33,315 nt of DNA from the IMG/VR virus record IMGVR_UViG_3300022602_000272, positions 1-33,315 of that record. One strand, given 5' to 3'. Under the pieces are notes generated by a model. It saw only the letters and a list, made by a program, of their open reading frames with translations. It was not told where the DNA came from and did not search any database. This DNA is from a virus. Shown here piece after piece: positions 12,017 to 22,679 of the stretch; the first letter of the stretch is position 1; each line of letters starts with the position of its first letter. The position numbers and the translations under genes are program-made.

Positions 12017-13735
12017 CTAAGGGATTTTTCTTTCTGGCTCTGTGTTTTGAGTGTCATACCCACCCAATGTAGATAAAGCACCAGAAACATAAGGTTGTGC
12101 TTTTTTCATCAATTCTGGTCTGTCAGTAGCCAATATGGTTCCAAGACGCATTGCAGGCTTATTGTAAAGCGCCGCGGCAGTCATGATAGGTAATCCAGTA
12201 GCCAAGTAATTTGCACCGCCCTCTAAAAGACCAGCACCAGCTTTTTTAGCCATCTCTATAGCCGCCATACGGCCTGCTGTACCACTATCAGCCAATGTTG
12301 GACCTAGAGCACTGACGGCCGCATTGGCCTCTGGAACCATCTTGCCCATTCCTGTGGCCACGCCAGTCTTGCCAGCCGCTGTATGGGCCGCTGATTTAAA
12401 TTGTGAAGGGCTAAACACGCCTTCATCAGCTCCACGCATGGCGGCCGCTTTTTCGAGTGGTTGAAGGTTTTTGAATACTTCGTGAGCTTTAGACAGCGTA
12501 TCGGAAATAGGACCGTTTTGATTTCTCAGCTCTTCTCTGAATCTAGTCAAAAACTGGTTGTATGCGTCGCCAATCTCACCAGCACCTTTTTCATAGTACT
12601 CGTTTGCTTTGCGGCTTAACTTCTTCTCCATGTTCCTGAATTGAGGGCCGTCTAAAACGTGCTCATCCTCTAAGTGTCCAAGGAAATTATCAGTCAAGTC
12701 TTTTTCAACTGTCTTGCGATCATCTTTGACCAAATACTTGGTTGCGTCCCCAATACTCTTGAACAAATTCTTATTGGTTTGCGGTGTGTTCAACAAGTTT
12801 GCTTGATCTAAAACTTCATTGTATAAGTCGTCGACTCGTCCCCTGATGTGATTGATCATGTCGTTACCAACAGGCACATTTTTGGGGATTTTTTCTTTTA
12901 AAGGCTCAAGGACCTTATTACCAATTGCACGGTTCAGGTCCTCATTGGTGGTCTGCATACCGCCTTGGATAAATGAACCCATGAATGGAAAGCTGGTCAA
13001 CTTTTTCTCAATGTCTTGGCCAAGGTTCCCCATTAGCTGGCCAGGGGTGAAATACTTCATCCCCATGTCTTTCAACTTTTGGATGTCAGCAGAGACGTTG
13101 GGGTTCATTACCATCTGTCCAAGCTTACCCAATACACCCCCAGTCAAACCAGACTCAAGCGCTTGTCCAGCTTTGGCTTGTGCAAAATCACCAGCATTTT
13201 GAGTTGGAGCTGTTGGAGTTAAAAGACCAGCAGTAGCACCTGCCAATCCAGATTTCAAAAATTCAGACTTCGCCAAAGCTTGTGGCAATTTACCTGCATA
13301 ACGGTATGCGGCATAAGGCAAAGGATTTAGAGCTTCACCAGCAAGGCTACCTGCACTGGCAACAGCAGGGTAAGAGATATCTGCGGATGTTTGTTTTAAC
13401 TTCTCAACAGCTTGTGCAGGCTTGTCATATCCACCAAATTGAGCCAAAGCGGCAATTGGAGACATCATTCCAGATGCAACTCCACCTAGCATTCCCATAG
13501 GAATGTTTTTGGCGCGTTCTGGGTCTTGTTGTGACCTTACCCCTGACATCTGAGGATAAACGCCTGTAGCGGCTCCTCCAGCGGTCGTGGTGCCTGCCTC
13601 TGAAGGCTTTTGCATTTGATTGTATTGATCCATTGCCGCATTTTGAACTTGGTCCAAAGATGCGCCAGCAGGGCCTTGAACGGTCAAAACAGAACCATCA
13701 GGAGCTTGCACTTTATAGATTTGTGTATCAGCCAT
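12017..13735 (-). CDS. large virion protein, candidate DNA-ejection protein
   Basis: The 572-residue protein begins MADTQIYKVQAPDGSVLTVQ, a small beta module that resembles N-termini of podovirus internal or ejection proteins. The rest is Ala/Gly-rich with membrane-compatible stretches (MLGGVASGMMSPIAALAQF near 83-101; LLEGGANYLATGLPIMTAAALY near the C-terminus) around a charged helical centre (280-430). It is the last gene of the late operon, as the ejection-protein genes are in P22-like genomes downstream of the gp10-like gene. AAAAGGCACCATA precedes the ATG, which shares a base with the previous stop. Function is inferred from composition and position. Confidence 0.62.
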   Translation of the reverse strand: MADTQIYKVQAPDGSVLTVQGPAGASLDQVQNAAMDQYNQMQKPSEAGTTTAGGAATGVYPQMSGVRSQQDPERAKNIPMGMLGGVASGMMSPIAALAQFGGYDKPAQAVEKLKQTSADISYPAVASAGSLAGEALNPLPYAAYRYAGKLPQALAKSEFLKSGLAGATAGLLTPTAPTQNAGDFAQAKAGQALESGLTGGVLGKLGQMVMNPNVSADIQKLKDMGMKYFTPGQLMGNLGQDIEKKLTSFPFMGSFIQGGMQTTNEDLNRAIGNKVLEPLKEKIPKNVPVGNDMINHIRGRVDDLYNEVLDQANLLNTPQTNKNLFKSIGDATKYLVKDDRKTVEKDLTDNFLGHLEDEHVLDGPQFRNMEKKLSRKANEYYEKGAGEIGDAYNQFLTRFREELRNQNGPISDTLSKAHEVFKNLQPLEKAAAMRGADEGVFSPSQFKSAAHTAAGKTGVATGMGKMVPEANAAVSALGPTLADSGTAGRMAAIEMAKKAGAGLLEGGANYLATGLPIMTAAALYNKPAMRLGTILATDRPELMKKAQPYVSGALSTLGGYDTQNTEPERKIP

Positions 13736-15705
13736 TATGGTGCCTTTTGAACGTCAATTACTTTGAAATCGCTGGCCTTTGCATTGCCTGCTTTTTCTTC
13801 CTTAGGAATTGTGTACTCGTGCTTGTCATGCCAATTGTCAAGAATCTTGTCTTGCAACTTGGTTTGAGCTTCAAGATCTTCACGCAAACGATTGATTTGT
13901 TCAAGTCTATTTTTGCGGCTAAGAGTTATATCCCCTAAATTACCAATTGTCTTACCATGTAAGACTTCATCGTAAACAGTACCTTTGCTGGAGAATTTAG
14001 GTATCTCAGTTACAGCTTTTGCACTCTCACCAACCAAACTATTCATGGCAGAAACCATAGGATCATTTGGTTTTAAGAAACGCTTGGCCTCATACTGAGC
14101 GCCCTCTAAAGGACCATCTGGTGCCAATTTTGCATATTGTTCGAGCTTATCCAAAGTCTGTGCATAAGCTTGAGCTTTGGTTTGATCTTGTTGAACAGGA
14201 ACAATCAACTTGTTAAATGTTGCCTGTTGCTCAGGAGTCAAAGTATTTCTCAAACGCTCTGTACGCTCTTTGACCAACTCAGCTTGGTTCATTTTCAACA
14301 TATCAGCAATCTCACGATTGCCTGCGCGATCAGCTCTAGCCTCTTGAGCACGGTTATATTCCATCGCTCTTTGGAAAAGCTTCTCTTCTACCTTATCAGC
14401 ATCTTTTCTAGAAAGAGTTCCGTTCTCAAAATCTTTGGCGTGAACAGCCGCTTCATGTTGAATTTCAGGACTTCTGCTGGACAAATAATAAGTAAATGGA
14501 TTAACGCGGTCAGACGTATCGGCCATCATGCCTTGCTCTTTAAGCTTGGCCATATTGTCAGCCAATTCACCAGCCGCTTTAACTGAATCAGGAGCTTTGG
14601 CCAAATAGTCAGCATAAGCTTTACCATCAATTGAAAACGTGGTTTTGGGGTTCCCGTTTTTGTCAGTCTCAGTATTGATCTTGAATACTTTACCGCTTGC
14701 ATCACGCTGTTGACGTTGCAAATCTTCTTCTCTGGCTTGTTGGAAGATTTTGGGGTCACCAGTAAGAGAAGACAACTTTTTAGCCATCTCTAAATTTAAA
14801 GAATTGCCTGGTCCTGTGTAGAGCTTACCAACCGTATCTTGGATGGCTTTCTTATCTTCACTTGAAGACATGGCTTTACCCAACTCAATTCGAGCCAGCA
14901 AGTCTTTTCTGGTTTGATCAGCTTCAGTTTCATTGGCTTTGTTTAAGTATCCTGCCGCATTACTTAAAGTCTCACCAAATGAGCCTGTGCGTGTAGGAGC
15001 CAAGAAACCTTGTGCCAAAGCCAACCACTTAGGATCAAGCCCCAAAAAGTTATCTTTATTTGATGTGCGGTCGTCATAACTGCTGGCCAACTTATGATAC
15101 GCATCTTGAAGAATATCATCGCCAGTTTGAGGCCTTTTCTGAGCTGTTTGCGATGCACTAACACCACCCATTGTCGATGGCGCAGGAGATGCAGACACCG
15201 TTGGCGGAGAAGTGTATGTTGTAGGCTTGGGTGGAGTAATAGCATTACCCATTGCACCAGCCGCAGTATCCAGTGCACCAGCAGACGAAGACAGTGGTGC
15301 AGGTGCGGGAGGGGGCGTAACTGAAGGAGCAGGTGGCTGTAGACCAGACAATCCTCCTTGAGGAGCACCAGCCATAATTGAACCATTCAGAGAAGCACCA
15401 CCCAAAGGTGAAGACTGCAAAGGAGGCATAGCCGCCGCATTTTCAGGCGTGGGAGCAGTTGGGTTGGGCGGAGCCAAAGAAACCCCTGGGTTCGAGACGG
15501 GTTGCTGAACACCTGAAGGCATGGGGTTCATGGCAAGTTTATTGGCAACTTGTAAAGCACCAATATTGTCTGGAAATGGAGATGCCCTTGGAGCCATAGT
15601 AGGACCACCCGTCAACTGATTCAAAATTTCATTTGTAGTCAGTGACGTTGGGTCAGGATATGGAGCATTTTGATTTGGGTCAAATGGAATTGTAGTCGTG
15701 CCCAT
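13735..15705 (-). CDS. large virion protein with Pro-rich N-terminus and helical C-terminus
   Basis: The 656-residue protein has a disordered first third, rich in Pro, Ala, Ser and Gly (to about residue 190, e.g. APSVTPPPAPAPLSSS), then a long helical region with coiled-coil character (DLLARIELGKAMSSSEDKK; RAMEYNRAQEARADRAGNRE; LEQINRLREDLEAQTKLQ). That makes it a candidate internal or ejection protein that unfolds to pass the tail. The start at 15705 overlaps the previous stop by one base with AAGGACCATA ahead. No enzymatic motif is visible. Antisense frames over the Pro-rich part are shadows. Confidence 0.62.
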   Translation of the reverse strand: MGTTTIPFDPNQNAPYPDPTSLTTNEILNQLTGGPTMAPRASPFPDNIGALQVANKLAMNPMPSGVQQPVSNPGVSLAPPNPTAPTPENAAAMPPLQSSPLGGASLNGSIMAGAPQGGLSGLQPPAPSVTPPPAPAPLSSSAGALDTAAGAMGNAITPPKPTTYTSPPTVSASPAPSTMGGVSASQTAQKRPQTGDDILQDAYHKLASSYDDRTSNKDNFLGLDPKWLALAQGFLAPTRTGSFGETLSNAAGYLNKANETEADQTRKDLLARIELGKAMSSSEDKKAIQDTVGKLYTGPGNSLNLEMAKKLSSLTGDPKIFQQAREEDLQRQQRDASGKVFKINTETDKNGNPKTTFSIDGKAYADYLAKAPDSVKAAGELADNMAKLKEQGMMADTSDRVNPFTYYLSSRSPEIQHEAAVHAKDFENGTLSRKDADKVEEKLFQRAMEYNRAQEARADRAGNREIADMLKMNQAELVKERTERLRNTLTPEQQATFNKLIVPVQQDQTKAQAYAQTLDKLEQYAKLAPDGPLEGAQYEAKRFLKPNDPMVSAMNSLVGESAKAVTEIPKFSSKGTVYDEVLHGKTIGNLGDITLSRKNRLEQINRLREDLEAQTKLQDKILDNWHDKHEYTIPKEEKAGNAKASDFKVIDVQKAP

Positions 15706-16904
15706 TATGGTCCTTGGCTCAGGTCAATTGTTTCAGCGGTTGATGGATTGTAGAATTGATTGTTTCCAATATCTATATATCCAGGGGGTATTGTCGTATC
15801 TGTGGTACCAGTTGCATTTGTTACGCTGTTGTAATTAGCTGAATTGGTACCGTAAGTTGGGTCGTTGTATACCTTTCCATCAGTACCAAGCAATTGACCA
15901 GCCCCAGGACCACCATTTGCACCAGTTCCAGTAACAGGACTTTCGCCAGAAGGAGGAGTTACAGCAGTAGCAGGATTTGATGAAAACAAGTTTCCAAACA
16001 TACTTGAAAGACCTGATGCACCACCAGAAATGGCGTTTGAAATAGCAGTACCTAAGCCAGTATTTCCAACTGCTCCAATCAAAGAACCAAGACCAGCCAC
16101 CTGAGACAGTGGAGAAGGCCCATAAACGGACGCTGGGCCACTGTAATTGGTAGTTGATGTGGTAGGTACTGTATAACCTTTTAACAGTCCTGCGGCATTT
16201 GTAGCCTGGGTCAAAGGTGCATTGATAACGGCTTGGTTTTGAGCCTGTTCTTGAGCACCCAAATTGGCTTGTTCAGTCAAAGCCGCATTTGCCGCTGTTT
16301 GACCAGTTGAGGCCAAATTACCTTGAACATTTGCAATATTTCCTAAATTTTGCTGTTCATTCAAAGCATTAGTTGCCGCGCTTTGGTATGCATTTGCCAA
16401 GTTTGAGCTTTCTTGAGCACCCAAACCTTGTTGTATTTGACCTAAAGTCTGTCCTGTTGCGTTTAATAAACGACTTGAACCTGTATTGCCTGATGTAGCG
16501 CCAAAAGCTTGTAAAGCAGGCAAAACAGTTTGGTTGATGTTTTGTTGGGTGGCAGTCTCTAAAGCTTTATTGACGTCCGTAATGTACGGATTCATAAAAG
16601 CATTGATTTGATCAGCACCTACACCACCAGCCGCTGTTCCTGCTGTAGTTTCAGCAGAAGAAAGGGGTGATTGATAGGTTTGAGCCGCACTTGGAGCCGC
16701 ATTAAATGCCCCAGTTTGATTTGCTGATAATGGGGCTACAAGTTGAGATGTTGGAGTTGCAAGAGCCGCATTACCAGCAGATGCCAAATTATTTAAATAA
16801 TCTTGGTAAGTAGCAAAACTCGTCGGAATAGATGTAGTCGCCGTTGTCGATGTATTAACATTCGGTGGCGCTGTTCCTTGGAATAATGAAGAGGTCGTGC
16901 TCAT
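15705..16904 (-). CDS. Ala/Asn/Gln-rich virion protein, candidate ejection protein
   Basis: The 399-residue protein has a low-complexity Thr/Ser N-terminus, then a conserved-looking block [19 protein letters not shown] and [21 protein letters not shown], of a kind seen in many podovirus virion proteins (M-N-P-Y ... G-x-x-G-S-S-R). A long Ala/Gln/Asn helix (about 145-230) follows, then Gly-rich hydrophobic sequence ([21 protein letters not shown]) that could insert in membranes. It links by ATGA overlap to the giant repeat protein. Assigned by composition, motif and position. Confidence 0.62.
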   Translation of the reverse strand: MSTTSSLFQGTAPPNVNTSTTATTSIPTSFATYQDYLNNLASAGNAALATPTSQLVAPLSANQTGAFNAAPSAAQTYQSPLSSAETTAGTAAGGVGADQINAFMNPYITDVNKALETATQQNINQTVLPALQAFGATSGNTGSSRLLNATGQTLGQIQQGLGAQESSNLANAYQSAATNALNEQQNLGNIANVQGNLASTGQTAANAALTEQANLGAQEQAQNQAVINAPLTQATNAAGLLKGYTVPTTSTTNYSGPASVYGPSPLSQVAGLGSLIGAVGNTGLGTAISNAISGGASGLSSMFGNLFSSNPATAVTPPSGESPVTGTGANGGPGAGQLLGTDGKVYNDPTYGTNSANYNSVTNATGTTDTTIPPGYIDIGNNQFYNPSTAETIDLSQGP

Positions 16905-19900
16905 TTTTTATCTTTCAGGTAATCTAACGGTGATTTTAATGCGGGAGGTGGCAAATCATCAACTTTTGTTGATCTTGCTCGGGCTCTGATTTCTTCCATC
17001 ATTTTATAGAGTTTGTCTGTTCCTGCCTTGGTAGAACCGTTTCCTAGAGCAGAAACCACGTCCGCAGGGAATACAAACTCACCATCTGCCAGCCATGCAG
17101 GGATGTCATCAGACTGGCCATCTCCTTTTCCTGCCACATGAGCACCATGCTTAAAGCTTTGGCGTCCTTGAGGCCCAGGGAGAGCCCCTATAGGTGCAAC
17201 ATAACCACCCTTTTTGAAAGCTTGTTCAGGCACATCGGAAGTGTTTTGATCACTAGATTTTGAAGACAACAAATCTTCTACTGTTTGAGGTGGTTGACCA
17301 TAGTTGTAATAACTAGCTGGTTGTTTTTCAACAGAATTAAGGGGTGTATTCATAGGAGTTTCAGCGCTAGGCTTTTCATCAGAAAGTTGCAATAGCTTTT
17401 CAAGAGGGTTCTTGAAAGAGGCTTGATTTATATAGGACTTTAGCAAAGACGGCATGATCCCAGGGTATCCACTTCCATAGATCGCACTTGCTATTGCTGA
17501 ACCAATATTTACTGGAGTTATTGTGGTGGTAGCTTTACCAGTTCCAGTCGATATAACTTTTGACCCTGTTCCAGTACTACCAGTTGAAACTGAAGTGGTA
17601 CCGGTTCCTGTACTTTGTGTTTGAGTTCCAGTACCAGTGCTTTCTGTTTTTGTACCAGTTCCAGTACCCTGTGTATTTGTTCCTGTGCCAGTGCTTTCTG
17701 TTTTTGTGCCAGTACCAGTGCCTTGCGTGTTTGTACCTGTACCAGTTCCTTGAGTATTTGTCCCTGTTCCAGTACCTTGTGTATTGGTACCCGTACCCGT
17801 CCCAGGGCCCGTGCTAGTCCCTGGTCCAGTGCCAGTTGATGGGCCAGTCCCTGTACTAGGACCTGTACCTGTTGAAGGGCCTGTACCAGTGGATGGACCT
17901 GTTCCTGTCGAAGGTCCAGTTCCTGTCGCTGGTCCGGTACCTGTGCTTGGGCCAGCACCTGTTGATGGTCCCGTTCCTGTTGATGGTCCAGTTCCAATAC
18001 TGCCTGCAACTCCAGTTGGAATTCCTGTTCCTGTACCACTGGTAACAGGTTTTGCACCTCCACCAACATTGGTAGAAGTAAAGTTAATAACAGGTTGTGA
18101 TGAGCTTGCAGTTATATATTGCGTGGGCAAAGTTATATTGCCACTTGCATCAAGTGGAATTCCTCCTCCACCAGAATTTGTAATGTAAGATACTTTGCCG
18201 TCTGACGTTATCAATACTTGATAACCTTGAGACTGATCTCCTGATTTATAAATTACATTGAATCTTTGTGTTCCTGGTTCATCGTCAGGATTTTGCACAG
18301 GTGTTATGGTTCCGCCCGCTGGTACAGTTACATTTGTATTTGGAATCGTTACATATTTTGATGTGTCTATTCCTTCACCCGTAGATTCACTCACTCCAGT
18401 TGATTCACTGACACCAGTAGTTTCACCTGTTCCAGTTGATTCGCCAGTGCTTACATTTTCGCCTGTTCCAGTACTAACACCTGTAGGTTGACCAGTTCCT
18501 TGAGCACTTGATAACAATTGCAAAGTATTGTCTTCTGTTCCTGTACCAGCACTTGCAAGGGCAACAGCGTTATAAGTTCCAGAGCCTGATCCACCAAGTG
18601 CTTGAATGGCTTTGGCAACATCAGGATCAATGTCAGGGTTGAAACTAGCAAGTTGTGTTGTGTAATCTTGGCTAACACCAGCGGTATTCAAAGAGCCATC
18701 AGAGGCACTTGATTTCAAAGCATTAAATGCAGATTTAGCACCAGCAGTACCGCCAGCTTGAATGGCCGCAATATATGCGGCACTATCACTTGCACCATTT
18801 AGTTTGGCATTGATGAAGGCAGAGCTTGCTTGTGTTGCAGTATTTAATGTTGAACCAGTCAATCCCTGATTACTCAAAGTCTTACCCACAACGGTACCAA
18901 TAGCACCAGCGGTTCCACCACTCAACGCACCAGTCAAAATATTATTGCCTGTCACGCCAGCTTGAACACCACCTTTGATTGCACTATTGAATGCATTGGC
19001 TAAAGTACCAGTTTTATCAATACTGCTAAGTTTGTCAGATATATCGCTAATATCATCTAAACCCAATGCCTTGGTACCTAAATAGCTACCTAAAGTTGAT
19101 TCGAAAGCTTTTGTTGGGTCAGCTCCGCCTGCAACCTGATATGCAAAGTTTGCGGCCAATTGTGTCTCAAGAGACATTCCACTGGTTGCAACTGCCAAAA
19201 TAATATTACCGGCAGGACCTAAACTACCAATGGTTTGTTTAAACCAACCACCTGGTGTTGTGCCTTGTACCCACTGAACTCCAGCATTTGGGTCAGATGC
19301 AGGAATTGTTTTCCCTGTTGTTGGGTCTACAGTGAAATAATAAAGTTGATTACCACCTCGAGTGCCGTTGCCTTGAGAGGTATAGTAGAGGTTGTTATAG
19401 CCTGGAACGGCTTGAGCGGTAATAGCATTACCATCTGCATCAGCAGTACCGTTTAAAGTAATGCTTCCATTTCCATTATCAACATATGTTGTACCAGAAT
19501 TGATGGTATTAACTGTGGACTTGTATGTTCCATCAGTTTGACTATTGATTTGGTCAAGAGTTAAATAGTTTTCTTCTGCTGTTTTGTTAGATACGCCAGT
19601 AATCGTTGCGGCTGTATCAGCAGAAATTCCAAAATTATTTAATTGCTGTCCAATTTCTGCATTTGTTGCATTAGGGTTTGCTGAAAACCAATTGGCAAAA
19701 CCAGATGATCCACTTCCATAAGATACACCCGTGGTAGTACCAGCACCCGTACCAGTAGATTCACCAGTTCCACTAGTTGTCCCTACTCCAGTTGATGCGC
19801 TTGCCCCAGTGGCCCCAGTGGTAATACCTGCATTTGAAGTAGAAGTGGTTGCCGCAAGATTGGAACCAGGCAAAGTTATGCCTTCAGAAGCCAAAACAGA

Positions 19901-20386
19901 CTGGTCAAATGTAGGATTGATTTGTGACAAATAAGCAGACGTCAATCCAGATTGATTGGCCAATTTGTTTGCAGTTGCATAATCTCCGCTTGTATATGCG
20001 GCTGAAATTGCATCAATTTGACTTTGAGTTGGACCAGCAGGACTAGAAGCTGTTATTGCTTGACTAAGGCCGCCTTGAGTAGATGCACCAGTATCCGTTG
20101 CCGATGTGACAACTCCTGCTGGAGATGTACTAGAAACTTGGCTTAAAGCACCAGTACTCGGAGCTGAATAATACTGACCAGTTGGCGCAACGCTGTTATA
20201 AGCTGACTGAACATCACCCAAGCTGTATCCAGTAGCATCAGCAACTTGTTGAGGTGTAACACCATACTGATTCATCGCCTGAGCAACAGCGGCTTCAGAT
20301 TGTGCGTTTACACCGCCAGCTTGCTGAATAGCGTTGCTGACAAATGAAGCAATATCTGAAGATGATGGTGTTGCAGAGGTTGTCAT
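16901..20386 (-). CDS. giant repeat-containing virion protein, 1161 aa
   Basis: The N-terminal part has two similar helical modules (about 8-66, [14 protein letters not shown] ... [21 protein letters not shown]; about 228-275, [25 protein letters not shown]), then a long Gly/Ser/Ala region with amphipathic segments. Residues about 795-935 are tandem repeats: eleven 6-residue units near STGTGP and eight 9-residue units near GTGTGTNTQ. The C-terminus has [20 protein letters not shown] followed by [20 protein letters not shown] and [15 protein letters not shown], a block widespread at the ends of phage structural and internal proteins. A virion (ejection or tail-associated) protein is likely; the repeat stretch may act as a spacer. 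Repeat number probably varies by recombination. Confidence 0.72.
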   Translation of the reverse strand: MTTSATPSSSDIASFVSNAIQQAGGVNAQSEAAVAQAMNQYGVTPQQVADATGYSLGDVQSAYNSVAPTGQYYSAPSTGALSQVSSTSPAGVVTSATDTGASTQGGLSQAITASSPAGPTQSQIDAISAAYTSGDYATANKLANQSGLTSAYLSQINPTFDQSVLASEGITLPGSNLAATTSTSNAGITTGATGASASTGVGTTSGTGESTGTGAGTTTGVSYGSGSSGFANWFSANPNATNAEIGQQLNNFGISADTAATITGVSNKTAEENYLTLDQINSQTDGTYKSTVNTINSGTTYVDNGNGSITLNGTADADGNAITAQAVPGYNNLYYTSQGNGTRGGNQLYYFTVDPTTGKTIPASDPNAGVQWVQGTTPGGWFKQTIGSLGPAGNIILAVATSGMSLETQLAANFAYQVAGGADPTKAFESTLGSYLGTKALGLDDISDISDKLSSIDKTGTLANAFNSAIKGGVQAGVTGNNILTGALSGGTAGAIGTVVGKTLSNQGLTGSTLNTATQASSAFINAKLNGASDSAAYIAAIQAGGTAGAKSAFNALKSSASDGSLNTAGVSQDYTTQLASFNPDIDPDVAKAIQALGGSGSGTYNAVALASAGTGTEDNTLQLLSSAQGTGQPTGVSTGTGENVSTGESTGTGETTGVSESTGVSESTGEGIDTSKYVTIPNTNVTVPAGGTITPVQNPDDEPGTQRFNVIYKSGDQSQGYQVLITSDGKVSYITNSGGGGIPLDASGNITLPTQYITASSSQPVINFTSTNVGGGAKPVTSGTGTGIPTGVAGSIGTGPSTGTGPSTGAGPSTGTGPATGTGPSTGTGPSTGTGPSTGTGPSTGTGPSTGTGPGTSTGPGTGTGTNTQGTGTGTNTQGTGTGTNTQGTGTGTKTESTGTGTNTQGTGTGTKTESTGTGTQTQSTGTGTTSVSTGSTGTGSKVISTGTGKATTTITPVNIGSAIASAIYGSGYPGIMPSLLKSYINQASFKNPLEKLLQLSDEKPSAETPMNTPLNSVEKQPASYYNYGQPPQTVEDLLSSKSSDQNTSDVPEQAFKKGGYVAPIGALPGPQGRQSFKHGAHVAGKGDGQSDDIPAWLADGEFVFPADVVSALGNGSTKAGTDKLYKMMEEIRARARSTKVDDLPPPALKSPLDYLKDKK
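17587..17803. repeat. 27-bp tandem repeat, about eight units
   Basis: On the minus strand the units encode GTGTGTNTQ with variants ending KTE, QTQ and TSV. Units differ mainly at the last three codons and at synonymous positions, so the array is old enough to have diverged. Boundaries are accurate to a few bases. Confidence 0.85.
17804..18001. repeat. 18-bp tandem repeat, about eleven units
   Basis: On the minus strand the units encode STGTGP with single changes ([18 protein letters not shown]). Because neither strand's repeat contains a stop in several frames, open antisense frames of Val/Pro-rich sequence appear over it and should be ignored. Confidence 0.85.
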
Positions 20387-20658
20387 TGCGGATTAGGAGA
20401 GAAGTTGTTTCTCAAGTTTAATGCCCATTCATCCCAATTATCAAATGAATATGGGTCTGGAACTTGAGAATTGTTGAATAGGTCAATACCTTTTAATCCC
20501 ACAGCCCAGCCTTGCCAAAGCGTTGTTGGACTTGGTATCTCCAATTGATTCCCAGCAAACGCCTCACACATAAGTGAAGCCCAAGAATCAAAAGTATGGT
20601 ATCTTGGATCATAGATAAGCGGTGTGACATTGACTTGATTGGTAGGATTAAAGTTCAT
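20383..20658 (-). CDS. small virion-region protein with repeated FDxW motifs
   Basis: The 91-residue protein has two related halves: [24 protein letters not shown] and [21 protein letters not shown], each with F-D-[SN]-W followed by a helix and a closing Pro, linked by [21 protein letters not shown] precedes the ATG. It lies between the gp10-like tail gene and the giant virion protein with 4-nt overlaps on both sides, so it is probably a small tail or virion component. No family name is known to me. Confidence 0.72.
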   Translation of the reverse strand: MNFNPTNQVNVTPLIYDPRYHTFDSWASLMCEAFAGNQLEIPSPTTLWQGWAVGLKGIDLFNNSQVPDPYSFDNWDEWALNLRNNFSPNPQ

Positions 20659-22679
20659 GAGTAGCCCCTTACGTCTCCAACGTCTGCATCCAACATGATT
20701 CGACCTAACTGGTAATTTCCACCAGCCACGTTAGAGACAAAACGCAATCTCATCTCACGTCGTTGTTCTTTTAAATCGATTTTGCCTGTGTTGGCATCAA
20801 ACGTATAGGGGCCAGTTGTTTGGTCAGGAATCTGGGCATATGGACGTCCAAGGACATACATATCCATGGTTCCAGAAAGAATGAAATCAGGCTCAACCCT
20901 TTCAACTCTCCACCAGTTGTTAACCGTACTCATGGGGGCCATTTGAGCAGAATTACCCAAAACATACCCTATTGAATTAGTTTCAAAAAAGCTATTGATG
21001 GCCAATACTTGTTCGTTTTTGATAGCATCAGTACCAATTTCATGCTGATAAAGAGAGACAAAACTCATGGTGGATTGAACTACCAAGGCAAAGCCTGAAC
21101 CAGCAGGAATTGTGGCACTTAGAGTATTGCCGAGAACATACCCAGTACCCCTGTTTTGAATGGTGACGGAAGTAACAGCACCACCACTAACAACAACAGT
21201 GGCAGTTGCTCCAGTTCCAGAACCGCCAGTAAGAGCAATATAAGAGTAAGTTCCATTGGTATAACCTGAACCAGCATTTCCTATGGTCACAACATTGACG
21301 CCACCAGTACCATTTAATCTCCAATCAGCATTGACTGGATAGTGGAATACTTGTGAAAAATAACCTGCTGAACGGTTTGCGCCATCAGCAAAGCCTGCAT
21401 CGTACCAAGTGCCCTCTCGCACGTTATAAATGATGGCGTTGTTGCATTCATTACTACCGTTTGCAGGGTAAAACCACCAAATCTCTCCATATCTAGGCAC
21501 TTTTGTAGCGTATACCTTTTGACGCTGAGAATAGTTCAGGTTGTCAAAGAAGTAGTTCTGGTTCATGTCATTAGGGATCTCTTTGACCACACCGTTATAG
21601 AGCATGAATCGGTCTACGCCGCACCAGTAAAAGATGCCATCGTATTCAATGACTGACTGAGATGACAGAATGGACGATTGAGACGTTATCGTGTCGTAAC
21701 GCCAGTAGAAAGTCTGGGAAACTTGAGTTGAGCCAGAACCCGTTGTGACGGTTGTTGGTGTGTAAGACACGCGAACCACGCTATCTAAGCTCCAAAACAA
21801 GCCAGAAGGCGCGTTTACACCACCCCTGATAGGGAAGCCTTGGACAATCTTTCCTGTGGCCACATTGGTCGCATTGGCGGTCGCTGATACCCAATCATTG
21901 ACATTATTTGCACCAGAGTTTTGAATCAATCCATTATTGCCATAAACAAAAACATATGGAAAAAGGACCACTACACCACCAGAAACTGCTATGTTGTTGT
22001 CAAAAGTGGCAGAAAGACTCGCGTTAGTCGCTGTTGCGGGCAAGCTTAGAGTAATCGTGGTCCCCACTACAGAAGATACTGTGGTTCCAGCCTGAATTCC
22101 TGTTCCGCTTACCGTTTGACCAGCTCCGATGATGAATTCATTGGTCAATGGAGCCACGATGGTGGCCGTGGTGCTGGTGTTTGAGATGCTGATAGCTTGA
22201 GTAAAAACGCCTATTTTTGAGGCACTTGAACCAGTGATGTTACCGGCCAGAACAGGGGTATTGATTGAGTTGTTGATGTCAGACAAATTTTGACCAGGGT
22301 GCGCCAACAACAGGTTATTACCAGAACCAGACGCATCAAAAAAGTTGTCAAACTGCCAAAGATTATTGGGAGATGCAGTGAAATTAGACAAAGCCCAATC
22401 CACAATACCAGCTCCGATACCATCATTGTTGATAGGAATTGATTGCAAGCCATCAGAATAGCCGTTAAAGACGACCGTATAACCACTTTGAGGGCTGACA
22501 TAGATCCCTCTAGAAGGGCCCGCCAAACCGCTTGTAATCTCACGATAACCACCAATTTTTCTTGGTCGTCCACGTTGAAACCTTACCCACTGGCCGTCTC
22601 TATAAAAAACGGTATCAAAAAGCGTCCCATCCCGCTGAATCCCAGGCTTGGTTACTATCTGATAAATTTGCTTGGTCAT
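20655..22679 (-). CDS. P22 gp10-like packaged-DNA stabilisation / tail hub protein
   Basis: The 674-residue protein opens with TLFDTVFYRDGQWVRFQRGRPRKIGGYREI, then NLWQFDNFF and NLLLAHPGQN, and a beta-propeller-like region (VIEYDGIFYWCGVDRFMLYNG; KVPRYGEIWWFYP; NAIIYNVREGTWYDAGF). This order matches the gp10 tail-hub family of P22-like podoviruses, which plugs the connector after packaging. Two inserts stand out: an Ig-like Ser/Thr/Val-rich domain near 165-240, and near 480-555 a VVTIGNAGSGYTNGTY ... GGAVTSVTIQNRGTGYVLG domain of the G-x-G-Y type found in many phage tail proteins. Both may be surface decorations. The gene follows the fibre-like protein by a 1-nt overlap. Confidence 0.72.
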   Translation of the reverse strand: MTKQIYQIVTKPGIQRDGTLFDTVFYRDGQWVRFQRGRPRKIGGYREITSGLAGPSRGIYVSPQSGYTVVFNGYSDGLQSIPINNDGIGAGIVDWALSNFTASPNNLWQFDNFFDASGSGNNLLLAHPGQNLSDINNSINTPVLAGNITGSSASKIGVFTQAISISNTSTTATIVAPLTNEFIIGAGQTVSGTGIQAGTTVSSVVGTTITLSLPATATNASLSATFDNNIAVSGGVVVLFPYVFVYGNNGLIQNSGANNVNDWVSATANATNVATGKIVQGFPIRGGVNAPSGLFWSLDSVVRVSYTPTTVTTGSGSTQVSQTFYWRYDTITSQSSILSSQSVIEYDGIFYWCGVDRFMLYNGVVKEIPNDMNQNYFFDNLNYSQRQKVYATKVPRYGEIWWFYPANGSNECNNAIIYNVREGTWYDAGFADGANRSAGYFSQVFHYPVNADWRLNGTGGVNVVTIGNAGSGYTNGTYSYIALTGGSGTGATATVVVSGGAVTSVTIQNRGTGYVLGNTLSATIPAGSGFALVVQSTMSFVSLYQHEIGTDAIKNEQVLAINSFFETNSIGYVLGNSAQMAPMSTVNNWWRVERVEPDFILSGTMDMYVLGRPYAQIPDQTTGPYTFDANTGKIDLKEQRREMRLRFVSNVAGGNYQLGRIMLDADVGDVRGYS

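Noticed and set aside
17784-18188. Plus-strand open frame of Val/Pro-rich sequence (VPVPGPV...)
   Set aside because: It is the reverse complement of the STGTGP repeat array; repetitive DNA free of stops in several frames creates it, and it has no ribosome site.
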